A DNA stretch of 64,000 nt from Psychroflexus sp. ALD_RP9 (GCF_017311165.1 NZ_CP062973.1:2491923-2555922), one strand, 5' to 3'. Positions 1-9,203 are shown, counted from the stretch's first letter. Numbers and translations are program-made. Notes: generated by a model from the letters alone, not told the origin.

Positions 1-489
1 ATAAAAAGCATCAGCACCAATAACAGAACCACTGTGAATAATGACGTTGTTACCAATTTCAGAATCATCATAGATTGAAACATTAGAATGAATAATGCAG
101 TTTTTACCAATTTTCACATTATTCCCAATAAAAACATTAGGCTGAATAACAGCTGTATTATCGATAGTTGCTGAAGATGAAATAGACTGAGTTGAAGGTT
201 TAAAGGGTTTAAAAAAAGAAGTAAGTTTATTAAAATCAGTAAATGGATCCTTAGAAATCAATAAAGCTTTTCCATCAGGGCAAGCAACTTCTTTATTAAT
301 CAAAATAACACTTGCAGCCGAATTTAAAGCTTTATCATAATACTTAGGGTGATCTACAAAAACAATATCACCTTTTTCTACAACGTGAATCTCATTTGCA
401 CCATAAACTTGATAATCATCTTCACCGACATAAGAACAATCAAGAATATCAGCAATTGATTTTAATGCGTAGGGTTTTGGAAACTTCAT
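1..489 (-). CDS. LpxD-like UDP-3-O-acylglucosamine N-acyltransferase paralogue (partial, 3' end outside window)
   Basis: Translating the minus strand from ATG at 489 gives 163 codons with no stop before the window edge. The product begins MKFPKPYALKSIAD, has an LpxD-type N-terminal domain (about residues 1-100) and then left-handed beta-helix hexapeptide repeats (IGNNVKIGKN, EIGNNVIIHS). This is the architecture of the enzyme that adds the N-linked acyl chain to UDP-3-O-acylglucosamine in lipid A synthesis. A full lpxD lies at 3243-4280, so this is a second, diverged copy; its substrate may differ. It follows efp by 6 bp and reads as the next gene of the same operon. The family assignment is firm; the exact reaction is inferred. 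Confidence 0.8.
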   Translation of the reverse strand, partial: MKFPKPYALKSIADILDCSYVGEDDYQVYGANEIHVVEKGDIVFVDHPKYYDKALNSAASVILINKEVACPDGKALLISKDPFTDFNKLTSFFKPFKPSTQSISSSATIDNTAVIQPNVFIGNNVKIGKNCIIHSNVSIYDDSEIGNNVIIHSGSVIGADAFY

Positions 490-495
490 AGAGAG

Positions 496-1059
496 CTATT
501 TCACACGTTCTTTATAGGTTCCTTTTTCAGTTTCAATTTTAACTTTATCACCTTCATTAATAAACAATGGTACATTAATTTCAGCTCCTGTTTCTACAGT
601 TGCTGGTTTAGTAGCATTAGTTGCGGTATTACCTTTAACGCCAGGCTCTGTATGAGTTACCTCAAGTTCTACATGTGGAGGCATATCTACAGATAAAGGT
701 GCGTCATCTTCAGTATTAATTAATATCGATACTACTTCACCTTCTTTCAAAAGCTTAGGCATATCTAGGGCTGCTTCAACTAATCTAATTTGTGTATAGT
801 CATCAGTATGCATAAAATGATAAAACTCACCTTCTTGATACAAAAATTGATACTTATGTGTCTCAACTCTAACATCATCGATTTTATGACCTGCTGAAAA
901 TGTATTTTCAACTACTTTTCCAGTAGTTACACTTTTTAATTTTGTTCTTACAAATGCAGGACCTTTTCCTGGTTTAACATGCAAAAATTCAATTATTTTA
1001 TAAATGTCATGGTTATATCTGATACATAATCCATTTCGAATATCACTTGTAGATGCCAT
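496..1059 (-). CDS. efp: Elongation factor P
   Basis: A 187-residue protein of normal EF-P length with an N-terminal KOW-like domain and two OB-fold domains. The conserved tip loop reads VKPGKGPAF, placing the lysine that contacts the peptidyl-transferase centre at residue 32 (equivalent to Lys34 in E. coli). EF-P rescues ribosomes stalled on consecutive prolines. I see no epmA/epmB-like modification genes nearby. It sits between lpxA (12 bp upstream) and the second LpxD-like gene (6 bp downstream) in one minus-strand run, so it is probably co-transcribed with lipid A genes. ATG start at 1059. Confidence 0.96.
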   Translation of the reverse strand: MASTSDIRNGLCIRYNHDIYKIIEFLHVKPGKGPAFVRTKLKSVTTGKVVENTFSAGHKIDDVRVETHKYQFLYQEGEFYHFMHTDDYTQIRLVEAALDMPKLLKEGEVVSILINTEDDAPLSVDMPPHVELEVTHTEPGVKGNTATNATKPATVETGAEINVPLFINEGDKVKIETEKGTYKERVK

Positions 1060-1070
1060 ATATTATTTTT

Positions 1071-1853
1071 TTAGTTAGAAAAATAGCCTTTCATAATTCC
1101 GCGTTGCGAATCTTTAACAAACTGTATAATTTCATCGCGTTCTGGAGTTGCCTCCATTTCAGCTTCTAAAATTGAAAGTGCTTGAGAGTTATTGTAATTT
1201 TTTTGATATAGTATGCGATAGATGTTTTGTATTTCACGAATTTTATCAGTTTCATAACCACGACGACGAAGACCTACTGAATTTATTCCTACATAAGATA
1301 AAGGTTCTCTTGCTGCCTTAACAAATGGAGGAACATCTTTCCTTACTAAAGAACCACCTGTAACAAAAGCATGGCGACCAATACTACAAAACTGCTGTAC
1401 TGCTGCCATACCCGCCAATATAGCATAATCACCAACGGTAATATGGCCAGCTAATGTGGAATTGTTTGAAAAAACGCAGTTATTACCAACTATACAGTCA
1501 TGCGCTATGTGGCAATAAGCCATGATCCAACAATTTTTACCGATTTTAGTTTTCATTCGGTCTGAAGTACCACGATTGATAGTTACACATTCTCTTATGG
1601 TTGTATTATCACCAATTTCAGTAGTTGTATCTTCGTTATCAAACTTTTTATCTTGTGGAATGGCAGAAATTACTGCTCCAGGAAAAATACTTACATTTTT
1701 ACCAATGCGAGCACCTTCCATAATAGTGACGTTAGATCCTATCCAGGATCCTTCGCCTATTTCAACATTACTATGAATAGTTGTAAAAGGCTCAATAACC
1801 ACATTTTTTGCAATTTTTGCTCCTGGATGTACGTATGCTAAGGGTTGATTCAT
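1071..1853 (-). CDS. lpxA: Acyl-ACP--UDP-N-acetylglucosamine O-acyltransferase
   Basis: LpxA carries out the first step of lipid A synthesis, moving a 3-hydroxyacyl chain from ACP to the 3-OH of UDP-GlcNAc in the cytoplasm. The 260-residue product is a run of hexapeptide repeats (for example EIGEGSWIGSNV, RIGKNVSI) forming a beta-helix, followed by a helical C-terminus from about residue 200. The catalytic region reads YCHIAHDCIVG, with His118 matching E. coli His125 and His115 matching His122. The length is normal for the family. The ATG at 1853 is 5 bp after the lpxC-fabZ stop, which supports a shared transcript. Confidence 0.96.
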   Translation of the reverse strand: MNQPLAYVHPGAKIAKNVVIEPFTTIHSNVEIGEGSWIGSNVTIMEGARIGKNVSIFPGAVISAIPQDKKFDNEDTTTEIGDNTTIRECVTINRGTSDRMKTKIGKNCWIMAYCHIAHDCIVGNNCVFSNNSTLAGHITVGDYAILAGMAAVQQFCSIGRHAFVTGGSLVRKDVPPFVKAAREPLSYVGINSVGLRRRGYETDKIREIQNIYRILYQKNYNNSQALSILEAEMEATPERDEIIQFVKDSQRGIMKGYFSN

Positions 1854-1858
1854 AAACT

Positions 1859-3259
1859 TTATTTTGCTTTAACAATTTGTGCCATCAACTCGGCTTCACA
1901 AGCTAATTTACCGTTAGTGTAAGCATAAGCTTGCATGTGGCAAATACCGCGTCTAATTGGTGTAATTAATTCTAATTTAAAAATTAAAGTATCACCAGGC
2001 ACAACTTGTTGTTTAAATTTCACATTATTAATTTTCATGAAATAAGTTAAATAATTTTCAGGATCAGGGACCGAACTTAAAGCTAAAATACCGCCAGTTT
2101 GTGCCATTGCCTCGACTTGAAGAACACCTGGCATTACTGGTTTGCCTGGAAAATGTCCTACAAAGAAGGGTTCATTCATTGTGACATTTTTAGATCCAAT
2201 CACAGTAGATTCGGTTAATTCATAAATTTTATCGACCAATAAAAACGGTGGTCGATGTGGTAACTTATTCATGATTTCTGTAACGTCGTAAAGTGGCTTT
2301 TCATTTAAATCAATTTGGGGCACTTTATTACGTTTTTCAGACTTGATAATTTTAGCTAATTTCTTGGCAAACTGAGTATTGATACCATGACCAGGTTTGT
2401 TGGCTATAACTTTACCTCTAATATATGTACCAACTAAGGCTAAATCTCCTAAAACGTCAAGCAGTTTGTGACGAGCTGCTTCATTAGGATGATGCAGTGT
2501 TAAGTTATCTAAGATACCGTTTGGTTTAACTTTAATATCATCTTTACCAAAGGCAACTTTTAGCTTATCCATAGTTTCTTGAGACAATTCTTTATCTACA
2601 TAAACAATAGCATTGTTAAGGTCTCCACCTTTAATTAAGCCATGCTCAAGTAATGCTTCTAGTTCGTGCAAGAAACTAAATGTCCGTGAACAAGAAATTT
2701 TTTCTTTAAAGTCTTTTAGAGACTTAAGAGATGCATTTTGAGTGCCTAAAACTTTAGTTTCAAAATCAACCATTGTGGTAACTTGATACTCGTTAGCCGG
2801 CATCACCAATATTTCAGATCCAGTTTCTTCATCTGAAAATGAAATCACGTCTTTAACGATGAATTCATCACGGTCAGCATCAAGTTCTACTATTTCAGCT
2901 TGCTCAAGCGCTTCAACAAAAAACTTTGACGAACCATCCATTATTGGAGGTTCAGAAGCATTTAATTCAATTATAATATTGTCAATTTCAAGACCAACAC
3001 ATGCCGCTAAAACATGTTCTGAAGTTTGAATTAGCACGCCATTTTTTTCTAAGGTTGTTCCGCGTTTTGTGTCTGTTACATAGTTGGCGTCGGCTGGAAT
3101 AATAGGATGACCTTCTAAATCGATTCTCTTAAAAGCGTAGCCTGAATTAGCTTCTGCTGGTTTAAAATTTAAAGTCACTTCTTGGCCAGTATGAAGCCCG
3201 ACGCCTTTTAGCTGAACTTCATTAGCAATAGTTGTTTGTTTTTTAGGATTTAGACTCAT
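1859..3259 (-). CDS. lpxC-fabZ: Fused LpxC deacetylase / FabZ 3-hydroxyacyl-ACP dehydratase
   Basis: One 466-residue protein joins two enzymes. Residues 1-310 are LpxC, the zinc deacetylase that commits UDP-3-O-acyl-GlcNAc to lipid A: SEHVLAA gives zinc ligand His82, RHKLLDVLGD gives His264 and Asp268, and GHGIN gives the catalytic His291. Residues 320-466 are FabZ, which dehydrates 3-hydroxyacyl-ACP in fatty acid synthesis: LPHRPPFLLVD (333-343) and HFPGKPVMPGVLQVEAMAQ (369-387), with His369 and Glu383 catalytic. The fusion is well known in Bacteroidota and couples competing uses of 3-hydroxyacyl-ACP. The first 17 bp overlap the end of lpxD. Confidence 0.96.
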   Translation of the reverse strand: MSLNPKKQTTIANEVQLKGVGLHTGQEVTLNFKPAEANSGYAFKRIDLEGHPIIPADANYVTDTKRGTTLEKNGVLIQTSEHVLAACVGLEIDNIIIELNASEPPIMDGSSKFFVEALEQAEIVELDADRDEFIVKDVISFSDEETGSEILVMPANEYQVTTMVDFETKVLGTQNASLKSLKDFKEKISCSRTFSFLHELEALLEHGLIKGGDLNNAIVYVDKELSQETMDKLKVAFGKDDIKVKPNGILDNLTLHHPNEAARHKLLDVLGDLALVGTYIRGKVIANKPGHGINTQFAKKLAKIIKSEKRNKVPQIDLNEKPLYDVTEIMNKLPHRPPFLLVDKIYELTESTVIGSKNVTMNEPFFVGHFPGKPVMPGVLQVEAMAQTGGILALSSVPDPENYLTYFMKINNVKFKQQVVPGDTLIFKLELITPIRRGICHMQAYAYTNGKLACEAELMAQIVKAK

Positions 3260-4280
3260 TTTCGCGAATTGTTTTTTCTAATGAATTTAAACGTTTAATG
3301 GTTTCAGGTAAATTTTTAAAGTGAACATAAGATTTATTAAAGTCACTATATCCCAAAGCAGGCGATCCTTGTATGGCTTCTTTATCTTTTACATTTCGAC
3401 CAACACCAGTTTGAGCTTGAATTTTAACATAGTTGCCTATTTGTACGTGACCTACAATACCAACCTGACCGCCAATTAAGCAATGTTCTCCTATTTTAGT
3501 TGAACCTGCAATACCAGTTTGCGCTGCAATGGCAGTATGTTTTCCAATTTCAACATTATGAGCGATCTGAATCTGATTATCAAGTTTAACGCCTTCATGA
3601 ATAACAGTTGAGCCTAAGGTAGCACGATCGATGGTTGTACCTGCGCCAACATCTACATGATCTTTTATAATAACATTTCCTATTTGTGGCACCTTTTTAT
3701 AAATGCCTTTATTGTCAGGCGAAAAGCCAAAACCATCAGCACCAATAATTGCTCCACCATGAATCACACAGCTTTCACCAATTATTGTTTCAGAATAAAC
3801 TTTACAACCGGGAAATAAAATGCTATCATTTCCAACTTCAACATTATCTCCAATGTAGACGTTTGGATAAATTTTTACATTATCTCCGATTTTTACATTT
3901 TCGCCAATATAACTGAATGCACCAACATAGCAATTTTCACCTAATTTAACTGAATCACTCATAAAGTTAGGTGATTCAATACCTGATTTATTTAGTTTAA
4001 TTTGATTGTAATATTCAAGAAGTTTTGAAAAGGCTTCATAAGAGTCTTCAACCCTAATTAAAGTTGTAGATAATTCAACTTCACTTTTAAAGTCTTTATT
4101 AACAATACAAATACTTGCATTAGTAGATTGAATATAGTTGGTATATTTTGGATTAGATAAAAACGTAAGCGATCCTTTTTCGCCTTCTTCAATTTTAGAT
4201 AATTTTGAAACAGTCGCTTCTGGATTACCTTCAATGTCGCCGTTTAATATCTCTGCTATTTGTCTTGCTGTAAATTTCAT
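3243..4280 (-). CDS. lpxD: UDP-3-O-(3-hydroxyacyl)glucosamine N-acyltransferase
   Basis: A 345-residue protein with the LpxD N-terminal uridine-binding domain (about 1-100), a long hexapeptide beta-helix (about 105-310) and a C-terminal helix. QIAHNVEIGKHTAIAAQTG contains the catalytic His241 (E. coli His239) and a second conserved His248. It performs the third step of lipid A synthesis, N-acylating the deacetylated sugar made by LpxC, whose gene follows directly with a 17-bp overlap. The HD-domain gene lies 24 bp upstream. This copy is the canonical lpxD; the partial paralogue at the left edge is more diverged. Confidence 0.95.
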   Translation of the reverse strand: MKFTARQIAEILNGDIEGNPEATVSKLSKIEEGEKGSLTFLSNPKYTNYIQSTNASICIVNKDFKSEVELSTTLIRVEDSYEAFSKLLEYYNQIKLNKSGIESPNFMSDSVKLGENCYVGAFSYIGENVKIGDNVKIYPNVYIGDNVEVGNDSILFPGCKVYSETIIGESCVIHGGAIIGADGFGFSPDNKGIYKKVPQIGNVIIKDHVDVGAGTTIDRATLGSTVIHEGVKLDNQIQIAHNVEIGKHTAIAAQTGIAGSTKIGEHCLIGGQVGIVGHVQIGNYVKIQAQTGVGRNVKDKEAIQGSPALGYSDFNKSYVHFKNLPETIKRLNSLEKTIRENESKS

Positions 4281-4304
4281 TCTGGCAAAAATAGAAAAAA
4301 AGTG

Positions 4305-5534
4305 TTAATAATTGTTTTTAGGATAACAGAAGTAGTGTTTTGTAACCAATTTTGATAAGGCTTTAAGATTTAATTGGTCTGAAGCTTTTGAAACATCGTT
4401 CAATTTTCCGTTTTTATATAATATTTTAATCGGTTGTGAATTTAATTTATAAGCTAAGTTTTGGGTCTCGCCAGTAAATACAAAATAAGCTGCTTCATTC
4501 TTGGTGAGTTGATGTTGTTTCATTACTTGGGCTAATTTAGCTTCTAACTTTTCAGCTGCAATTGGCTTGTTTTTTAATTTTACTTTTGGTAATCGACGCT
4601 CTAAAATCATTTGTGCTAAATGACTTAAAACAAAATCTTTAGATTTTGACCATTGTTTAATAGCGTAAATGACATCATAATCATCTAATTGAGCAAACAT
4701 TTGCAAAGCCTCTTGATTAAATAATTGACAATTAATTTGATGTTTTAAAAAATAACCTAATTCTTCGTTGCAATATATGGCCTTGCCCGCAAGTAATAAC
4801 TCTTTTGCTCTTAAAATTATTTTTACTAACAATTGCTCTGCACACAAACCTGTTTTATGCAAATAAACTTGCCAATACATTAATCGTCTTGCTACTAGAA
4901 ACTTTTCGACTGAATAGATTCCTTTTTCTTCTACAACAATTTGATCATCTTTAACATTTAACATGCTGATTAATCGCTCACTATTAACATTACCTTCAGC
5001 TACACCTGTGTAAAAACTATCACGCTTTAAATAATCAAGTCTGTCCATGTCTAGTTGACTAGATAATAATTGACATAAAAATTGTTTAGGATACTTGTCT
5101 GTAAAAATATCGATTGCGGTAGATAGTTTCCCCTCAAACTCTTCATTAAGTGCTTTCATGAAACTTAAAGATATATATTCATGAGAAACATCTTCTGCAA
5201 ACATATGCTCTAATGCGTGCGAAAAAGGCCCATGACCAATATCATGTAATAAAATAGCCATAAGTAGAGCTTCTTCTTCTTTATCTGTAATTTCAACACC
5301 TTTAAAACGTAAAACTTTAATCGCTTTTCCCATTAAATGTATACAACCTAAAGCATGATGAAATCTTGTATGATGAGCACCAGGATAAACCAAATAAGAC
5401 AATCCCATCTGGGAAATTCGGCGTAAACGCTGAAAGTATTTATGTTCAATTAAGTCGAAAATTAAAGGACTAGGAATGGTAATAAATCCATAAATTGGAT
5501 CGTTTATAATTTTAAGTTTGTTATTTTGTTTCAC
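4305..5534 (-). CDS. HD-domain metal-dependent phosphohydrolase (dGTPase-like family)
   Basis: The protein (about 409 residues from the start chosen here) begins with the HD family signature: HHTRFHHALGCIHLM and then AILLHDIGHGPFSHALEH, giving the H...HD metal site. These proteins resemble dNTP triphosphohydrolases; the substrate cannot be told from sequence. The reading frame stays open to a TTG at 5558, but that codon lies inside a good -7 promoter box (5556-5563), so translation more likely starts at GTG 5534, giving VKQNNKLKIINDPIYGF. It is the first gene of the lipid A operon and is divergent from porX. Confidence 0.88.
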   Translation of the reverse strand: MKQNNKLKIINDPIYGFITIPSPLIFDLIEHKYFQRLRRISQMGLSYLVYPGAHHTRFHHALGCIHLMGKAIKVLRFKGVEITDKEEEALLMAILLHDIGHGPFSHALEHMFAEDVSHEYISLSFMKALNEEFEGKLSTAIDIFTDKYPKQFLCQLLSSQLDMDRLDYLKRDSFYTGVAEGNVNSERLISMLNVKDDQIVVEEKGIYSVEKFLVARRLMYWQVYLHKTGLCAEQLLVKIILRAKELLLAGKAIYCNEELGYFLKHQINCQLFNQEALQMFAQLDDYDVIYAIKQWSKSKDFVLSHLAQMILERRLPKVKLKNKPIAAEKLEAKLAQVMKQHQLTKNEAAYFVFTGETQNLAYKLNSQPIKILYKNGKLNDVSKASDQLNLKALSKLVTKHYFCYPKNNY

Positions 5535-5555
5535 TAAGAATTCGATTATAAAAAA

Positions 5556-5563
5556 CAAAGATA
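5556..5563 (-). promoter_or_regulatory. -7 promoter box for the HD/lpx/efp operon
   Basis: The minus strand reads TATCTTTG, a perfect match to the Bacteroidota -7 consensus TAnnTTTG, 21 bases before the GTG at 5534. I do not see a convincing TTTG at -33. The two divergent genes share this very short spacer. Confidence 0.55.
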
Positions 5564-5570
5564 CATATAT

Positions 5571-7121
5571 ATGACAAAGCTAAAAGTTTTATGGGTAGAT
5601 GATGAAATTGATTTACTCAAACCACATATAATTTTTCTTGAACAAAAAAATTACGAAGTAACCACTTGCCAAAGTGGTGCTGAAGCAATTGAATTAGTAA
5701 CGACTGAAAATTTCGATATTGTTTTTCTAGATGAAAACATGCCAGGTTTAACAGGTTTAGAAACATTAGCTGAAATTAAAACCATTAGAGACCAGCTTCC
5801 TGTGGTGATGATTACAAAAAGTGAAGAAGAATATATTATGGAAGAAGCGATTGGGTCTAAAATAACTGATTACCTTATTAAACCGGTTAATCCCAATCAA
5901 ATTTTATTGAGTTTGAAAAAAAACCTGGATCACTCTCGATTAGTAACCGAAAAAACCACTTCTAATTATCAGCAAGAATTTCGTAAAATAGCGATGGATC
6001 TTATGCAAACCAAAACTTATGATGATTGGGCAAACTTATATCTAAAGCTTATTTATTGGGAAATAGAACTTGAAAATATTGATGATAATGGTATGATGGA
6101 GATTTTAGAATCTCAAAAAAATGAAGCTAACATTGAGTTTGGGAAATTTATAGAACGAAATTATGCTAATTGGTTTGACAAAAATTCTGAAGCTCCAGAA
6201 CTATCTCATACCTTATTTAAAAACAAAATTGTGCCTGAATTAAGCCACGATAACCCAACATTATTAGTTGTTATTGATAACCTAAGGTACGATCAGTTTA
6301 AGGCATTTGAAACAACCTTAAATGCTTATTATAAAAAAAGTTATGAAGAAGCATTTTACAGCATCTTGCCTACCGCAACGCAATATGCAAGAAATGCTAT
6401 TTTTTCTGGCTTAATGCCAGCAGACATGGAAAAAATTTACCCTGAATACTGGAAAAATGACACAGATGAAGGTGGAAAAAACTTACATGAAGCCGATTTT
6501 TTACAAACGCAAATAGCTCGTCTAGGCTTAGATTACAAATACTCATACCACAAAATAACCAATGTCAATTCAGGGCGAAAATTAGTAGATAATTTTAAGC
6601 AAGAAAAATCTAACGATCTATGTGTTGTTGTTTATAATTTTGTGGATATGCTATCTCACTCAAAAACGGAACTTGAAGTAATCAAGGAGTTAGCATCTAA
6701 CGACAAATCATATCGCTCTTTAACTCAGAGTTGGTTTAAAAATTCGCCATTATTACAAATAATCCAGCAGGCTAAAAACATGGGTTTTAAATTAATCATC
6801 ACAACCGATCACGGAACCATTAATGTTAAAAACCCTTCAAAAGTTATCGGCGATAAAAATACAAGTCTAAATTTGCGCTATAAAACAGGAAAAAGCCTCA
6901 CCTATAATGCCAAAGACGTGATTGCCGTTAAAAATCCGAAAGACTTTCATTTGCCAAGTATAAACATGTCAAGTTCTTACATCTTTGCTAAAAGTAATTA
7001 CTTTCTAGCCTACCCAAATAATTATAACTATTATGCCAATTACTTTAAGCAAACCTACCAACATGGCGGTGTGTCTTTAGAAGAAATGATTATTCCTTTT
7101 GCTGTTTTTAATCCTAAATAA
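5571..7121 (+). CDS. porX: PorX-type response regulator with PglZ phosphatase-like domain
   Basis: The N-terminal receiver domain (1-125) has the acidic pair DD at 10-11, phospho-acceptor Asp54 in VFLDENMPG and the conserved lysine in YLIKPVNP. The rest (about 200-516) is a PglZ domain of the alkaline phosphatase superfamily, with VVIDNLRYDQ, PTATQYARNAIFSG and TTDHGTINV as likely metal-site segments. This REC-PglZ layout and 516-residue length match PorX, which with the kinase PorY controls type IX secretion and gliding in Bacteroidota and has been reported to hydrolyse oligonucleotides. A T9SS substrate lies at 45791-48064. The stop overlaps the tsaE start (TAATG). Confidence 0.92.
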   Translation: MTKLKVLWVDDEIDLLKPHIIFLEQKNYEVTTCQSGAEAIELVTTENFDIVFLDENMPGLTGLETLAEIKTIRDQLPVVMITKSEEEYIMEEAIGSKITDYLIKPVNPNQILLSLKKNLDHSRLVTEKTTSNYQQEFRKIAMDLMQTKTYDDWANLYLKLIYWEIELENIDDNGMMEILESQKNEANIEFGKFIERNYANWFDKNSEAPELSHTLFKNKIVPELSHDNPTLLVVIDNLRYDQFKAFETTLNAYYKKSYEEAFYSILPTATQYARNAIFSGLMPADMEKIYPEYWKNDTDEGGKNLHEADFLQTQIARLGLDYKYSYHKITNVNSGRKLVDNFKQEKSNDLCVVVYNFVDMLSHSKTELEVIKELASNDKSYRSLTQSWFKNSPLLQIIQQAKNMGFKLIITTDHGTINVKNPSKVIGDKNTSLNLRYKTGKSLTYNAKDVIAVKNPKDFHLPSINMSSSYIFAKSNYFLAYPNNYNYYANYFKQTYQHGGVSLEEMIIPFAVFNPK

Positions 7122-7528
7122 TGAAGTTTACCAATTATAGTTTAGATGATTTAAATCACATTGCAACAGAAATTATTGCAAAATCATCGCATAAAATTAT
7201 TAGTTTTCAGGGTGACTTAGGTGCTGGAAAAACCACTTTAATAAAAGCATTAGTCAAAACATTAGGTATAGAAGATCATGTTTCAAGTCCTAGTTTTTCT
7301 CTAGTAAACCCTTATGAAGCCAAAGATGTAAAAGTATTTCATTTTGACTTTTACAGAATTAATTCGATCGAAGAAGTTTATGATATCGGTTTTGAAGATT
7401 ATCTGAACCAAGATGCTTGGATTTTTATTGAGTGGCCAGAAAAAATAGAGCGAATTATCGATTTTGAACATCACAAAATAAAAATTCAGTTTAATGAATT
7501 ACTTCAACGGGAGTTGACATTTATATAG
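7121..7528 (+). CDS. tsaE: tRNA threonylcarbamoyladenosine biosynthesis ATPase TsaE
   Basis: A 135-residue P-loop protein with the Walker A motif GDLGAGKTTLIKAL and the family segments VSSPSFSLVNPY, FHFDFYRI and FIEWPEK. TsaE is the ATPase that works with TsaB and TsaD in making t6A37 in tRNAs that read ANN codons; it acts in the cytoplasm. The length is normal. Its ATG overlaps the porX stop by one base, so the two are translationally coupled, an arrangement common in Flavobacteriaceae. The product is complete and intact. Confidence 0.95.
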   Translation: MKFTNYSLDDLNHIATEIIAKSSHKIISFQGDLGAGKTTLIKALVKTLGIEDHVSSPSFSLVNPYEAKDVKVFHFDFYRINSIEEVYDIGFEDYLNQDAWIFIEWPEKIERIIDFEHHKIKIQFNELLQRELTFI

Positions 7529-7557
7529 TGTTCAGTTTAAAATTAGTGAATTTCAAT

Positions 7558-7565
7558 TATATTTG
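7558..7565 (+). promoter_or_regulatory. -7 promoter box for ald, close to the start codon
   Basis: TATATTTG is a perfect TAnnTTTG box. Only five bases separate it from the ald ATG at 7571, so transcription would begin at or next to the start codon. The -33 position has no clear TTTG. Confidence 0.45.
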
Positions 7566-7570
7566 AAATT

Positions 7571-8770
7571 ATGAATCAACCAACATCACCGTTTTCAGTT
7601 TCTGAATTACTTCCACAAGAAGAAATGCTCGAAATCACAAAGGCTAAAGGACAGTTATTTATTGGTTTACCTAAAGAAACTAGCTACCAAGAAAAGCGCG
7701 TTTGTTTAACTCCAGATGCCGTTAACGCCTTAACAGCAAATGGTCACCGCGTACTTATTGAAAAAAAAGCGGGTGAACACGCAAACTTTAGTGACCGAGA
7801 TTACACAGAAGCTGGTGGCGAAGTTACAAATGATCGGAATAAGATTTTCTCCTGCCCTATTATTTTAAAAGTGGCACCTTTAACGCATGATGAAGTTGAT
7901 TTGATTCATCCACAATCTATTTTAATTTCAGCTTTACAACTTAAAACACGCCAAAAATCTTATTTTCAAAAATTAGCTGAAAAACGGGTAACTGCCTTAG
8001 CTTTTGAATTTATTAAAGATGAGTTTGGTAATTATCCGATTGTAAAGGCCTTGAGTGAAATTGCAGGTACATCTTCAGTGCTAATCGCCGCTGAATTACT
8101 ATCTAATGTTTCTGATGGAAACGGCTTAATGTTAGGTAATGTAAGCGGTGTTCCGCCAATAGAAATTGTCGTAATTGGCGCTGGCACGGTCGGTGAGTAC
8201 GCCACCAAATCAGCTGTTGGCTTAGGTGCTAACGTAAAAGTATTTGACAGTTCATTAACGCGATTACGTGACCTTAAGAGTTTTGTAGGCCATAATTTGT
8301 ATACATCAACCATACAACCTAAAACACTAGTTAAAGCTTTAAAGCGTGCTGATGTTGTCATTGGTGCTGTTCGTGGCAAAAACCGCTCGCCTATTTTGGT
8401 AACTGAAGCTATGGTAAAACAAATGAAAACTGGCGCTGTAATGATTGATGTGAGCATTGATATGGGTGGTTGTATTGAAACTTCTGAGGTAACAAGCCAT
8501 TCTAGACCCACAATTATTGAACATGATGTTTTACATTATGGCGTGCCAAATATACCATCACGCTACGCACGAACATCATCTTTAACGCTTAGTAATATTT
8601 TTACACCTTATTTGCTTCATATTGCTGAAGAAGGCGGCCTAGAAAATACAATTCGATATGAAAAAGGCTTGAGAAATGGCTTATATTTGTATCATGGTAT
8701 TTTAACTAATAAATCTGTTGCCAATTGGTTTGATTTAGATTATAAAGACCCTAATTTATTAATCTTTTAA
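7571..8770 (+). CDS. ald: Alanine dehydrogenase
   Basis: A 399-residue NAD-dependent dehydrogenase that interconverts alanine and pyruvate plus ammonia. The N-terminal substrate domain contains GLPKETSYQEKRVCLTP and VLIEKKAGEHANFSD; the Rossmann nucleotide site is VVIGAGTVGEYA (about residue 200). VMIDVSIDMGGCIETS near residue 295 is also typical. It carries about 30 extra N-terminal residues compared with the classical 370-residue enzymes, as is usual in this bacterial family. It follows tsaE by 42 bp with its own likely promoter. Confidence 0.93.
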   Translation: MNQPTSPFSVSELLPQEEMLEITKAKGQLFIGLPKETSYQEKRVCLTPDAVNALTANGHRVLIEKKAGEHANFSDRDYTEAGGEVTNDRNKIFSCPIILKVAPLTHDEVDLIHPQSILISALQLKTRQKSYFQKLAEKRVTALAFEFIKDEFGNYPIVKALSEIAGTSSVLIAAELLSNVSDGNGLMLGNVSGVPPIEIVVIGAGTVGEYATKSAVGLGANVKVFDSSLTRLRDLKSFVGHNLYTSTIQPKTLVKALKRADVVIGAVRGKNRSPILVTEAMVKQMKTGAVMIDVSIDMGGCIETSEVTSHSRPTIIEHDVLHYGVPNIPSRYARTSSLTLSNIFTPYLLHIAEEGGLENTIRYEKGLRNGLYLYHGILTNKSVANWFDLDYKDPNLLIF

Positions 8771-8825
8771 TTGAAGCTTTTGCAGATTATAGTTTTAAAA
8801 TTAATGCACATTTAAACCTTTGTAA

Positions 8826-9203
8826 ATGAAATTTGTTCACCGTTTGGGCTACTATTTAGGCGGATTTATTGTTGGTCTTATTATTTTAATGTTTTTTTTA
8901 AACGGTAAAAAAGCCTCTTGCGCCTATGGGCTAGATGCTCGAGTAAAAAAAAATATAGGTTTAAAAAAAACAAAGTATACCACATCGGCTTTAACTGAAT
9001 TTAATACCTTAAAAATTGATACCGCAAATTTTAAAACATTACTTCAAAAGGCTGATGTAAACTTTAGTGCTAGCCAAACCAAACTTGACTCCTGCAAAAT
9101 TTATGCGCTAGAAACTTCAACTGAAACGCAAAATTTAGAACTTAAAATTCAAAATTGCGACTCTATAGCTCGTGTATTGTCAATAAAATTACTAGAAGAT
9201 TAA
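8826..9203 (+). CDS. Small single-pass membrane protein of unknown function
   Basis: The 125-residue product has one N-terminal membrane segment (about 8-26, YYLGGFIVGLIILMFFL) and then a basic stretch and a mostly polar, helical region with three cysteines. The family after the membrane helix resembles small conserved flavobacterial proteins often placed next to ald (I think of DUF4258-like annotations, but cannot verify this). It lies 55 bp after ald on the same strand. No catalytic motif is visible, and I assign no function. Confidence 0.7.
   Translation: MKFVHRLGYYLGGFIVGLIILMFFLNGKKASCAYGLDARVKKNIGLKKTKYTTSALTEFNTLKIDTANFKTLLQKADVNFSASQTKLDSCKIYALETSTETQNLELKIQNCDSIARVLSIKLLED

Noticed and set aside
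8032..8511. 159-residue minus-strand frame opposite ald
   Set aside because: Shadow of alanine dehydrogenase; no motifs.
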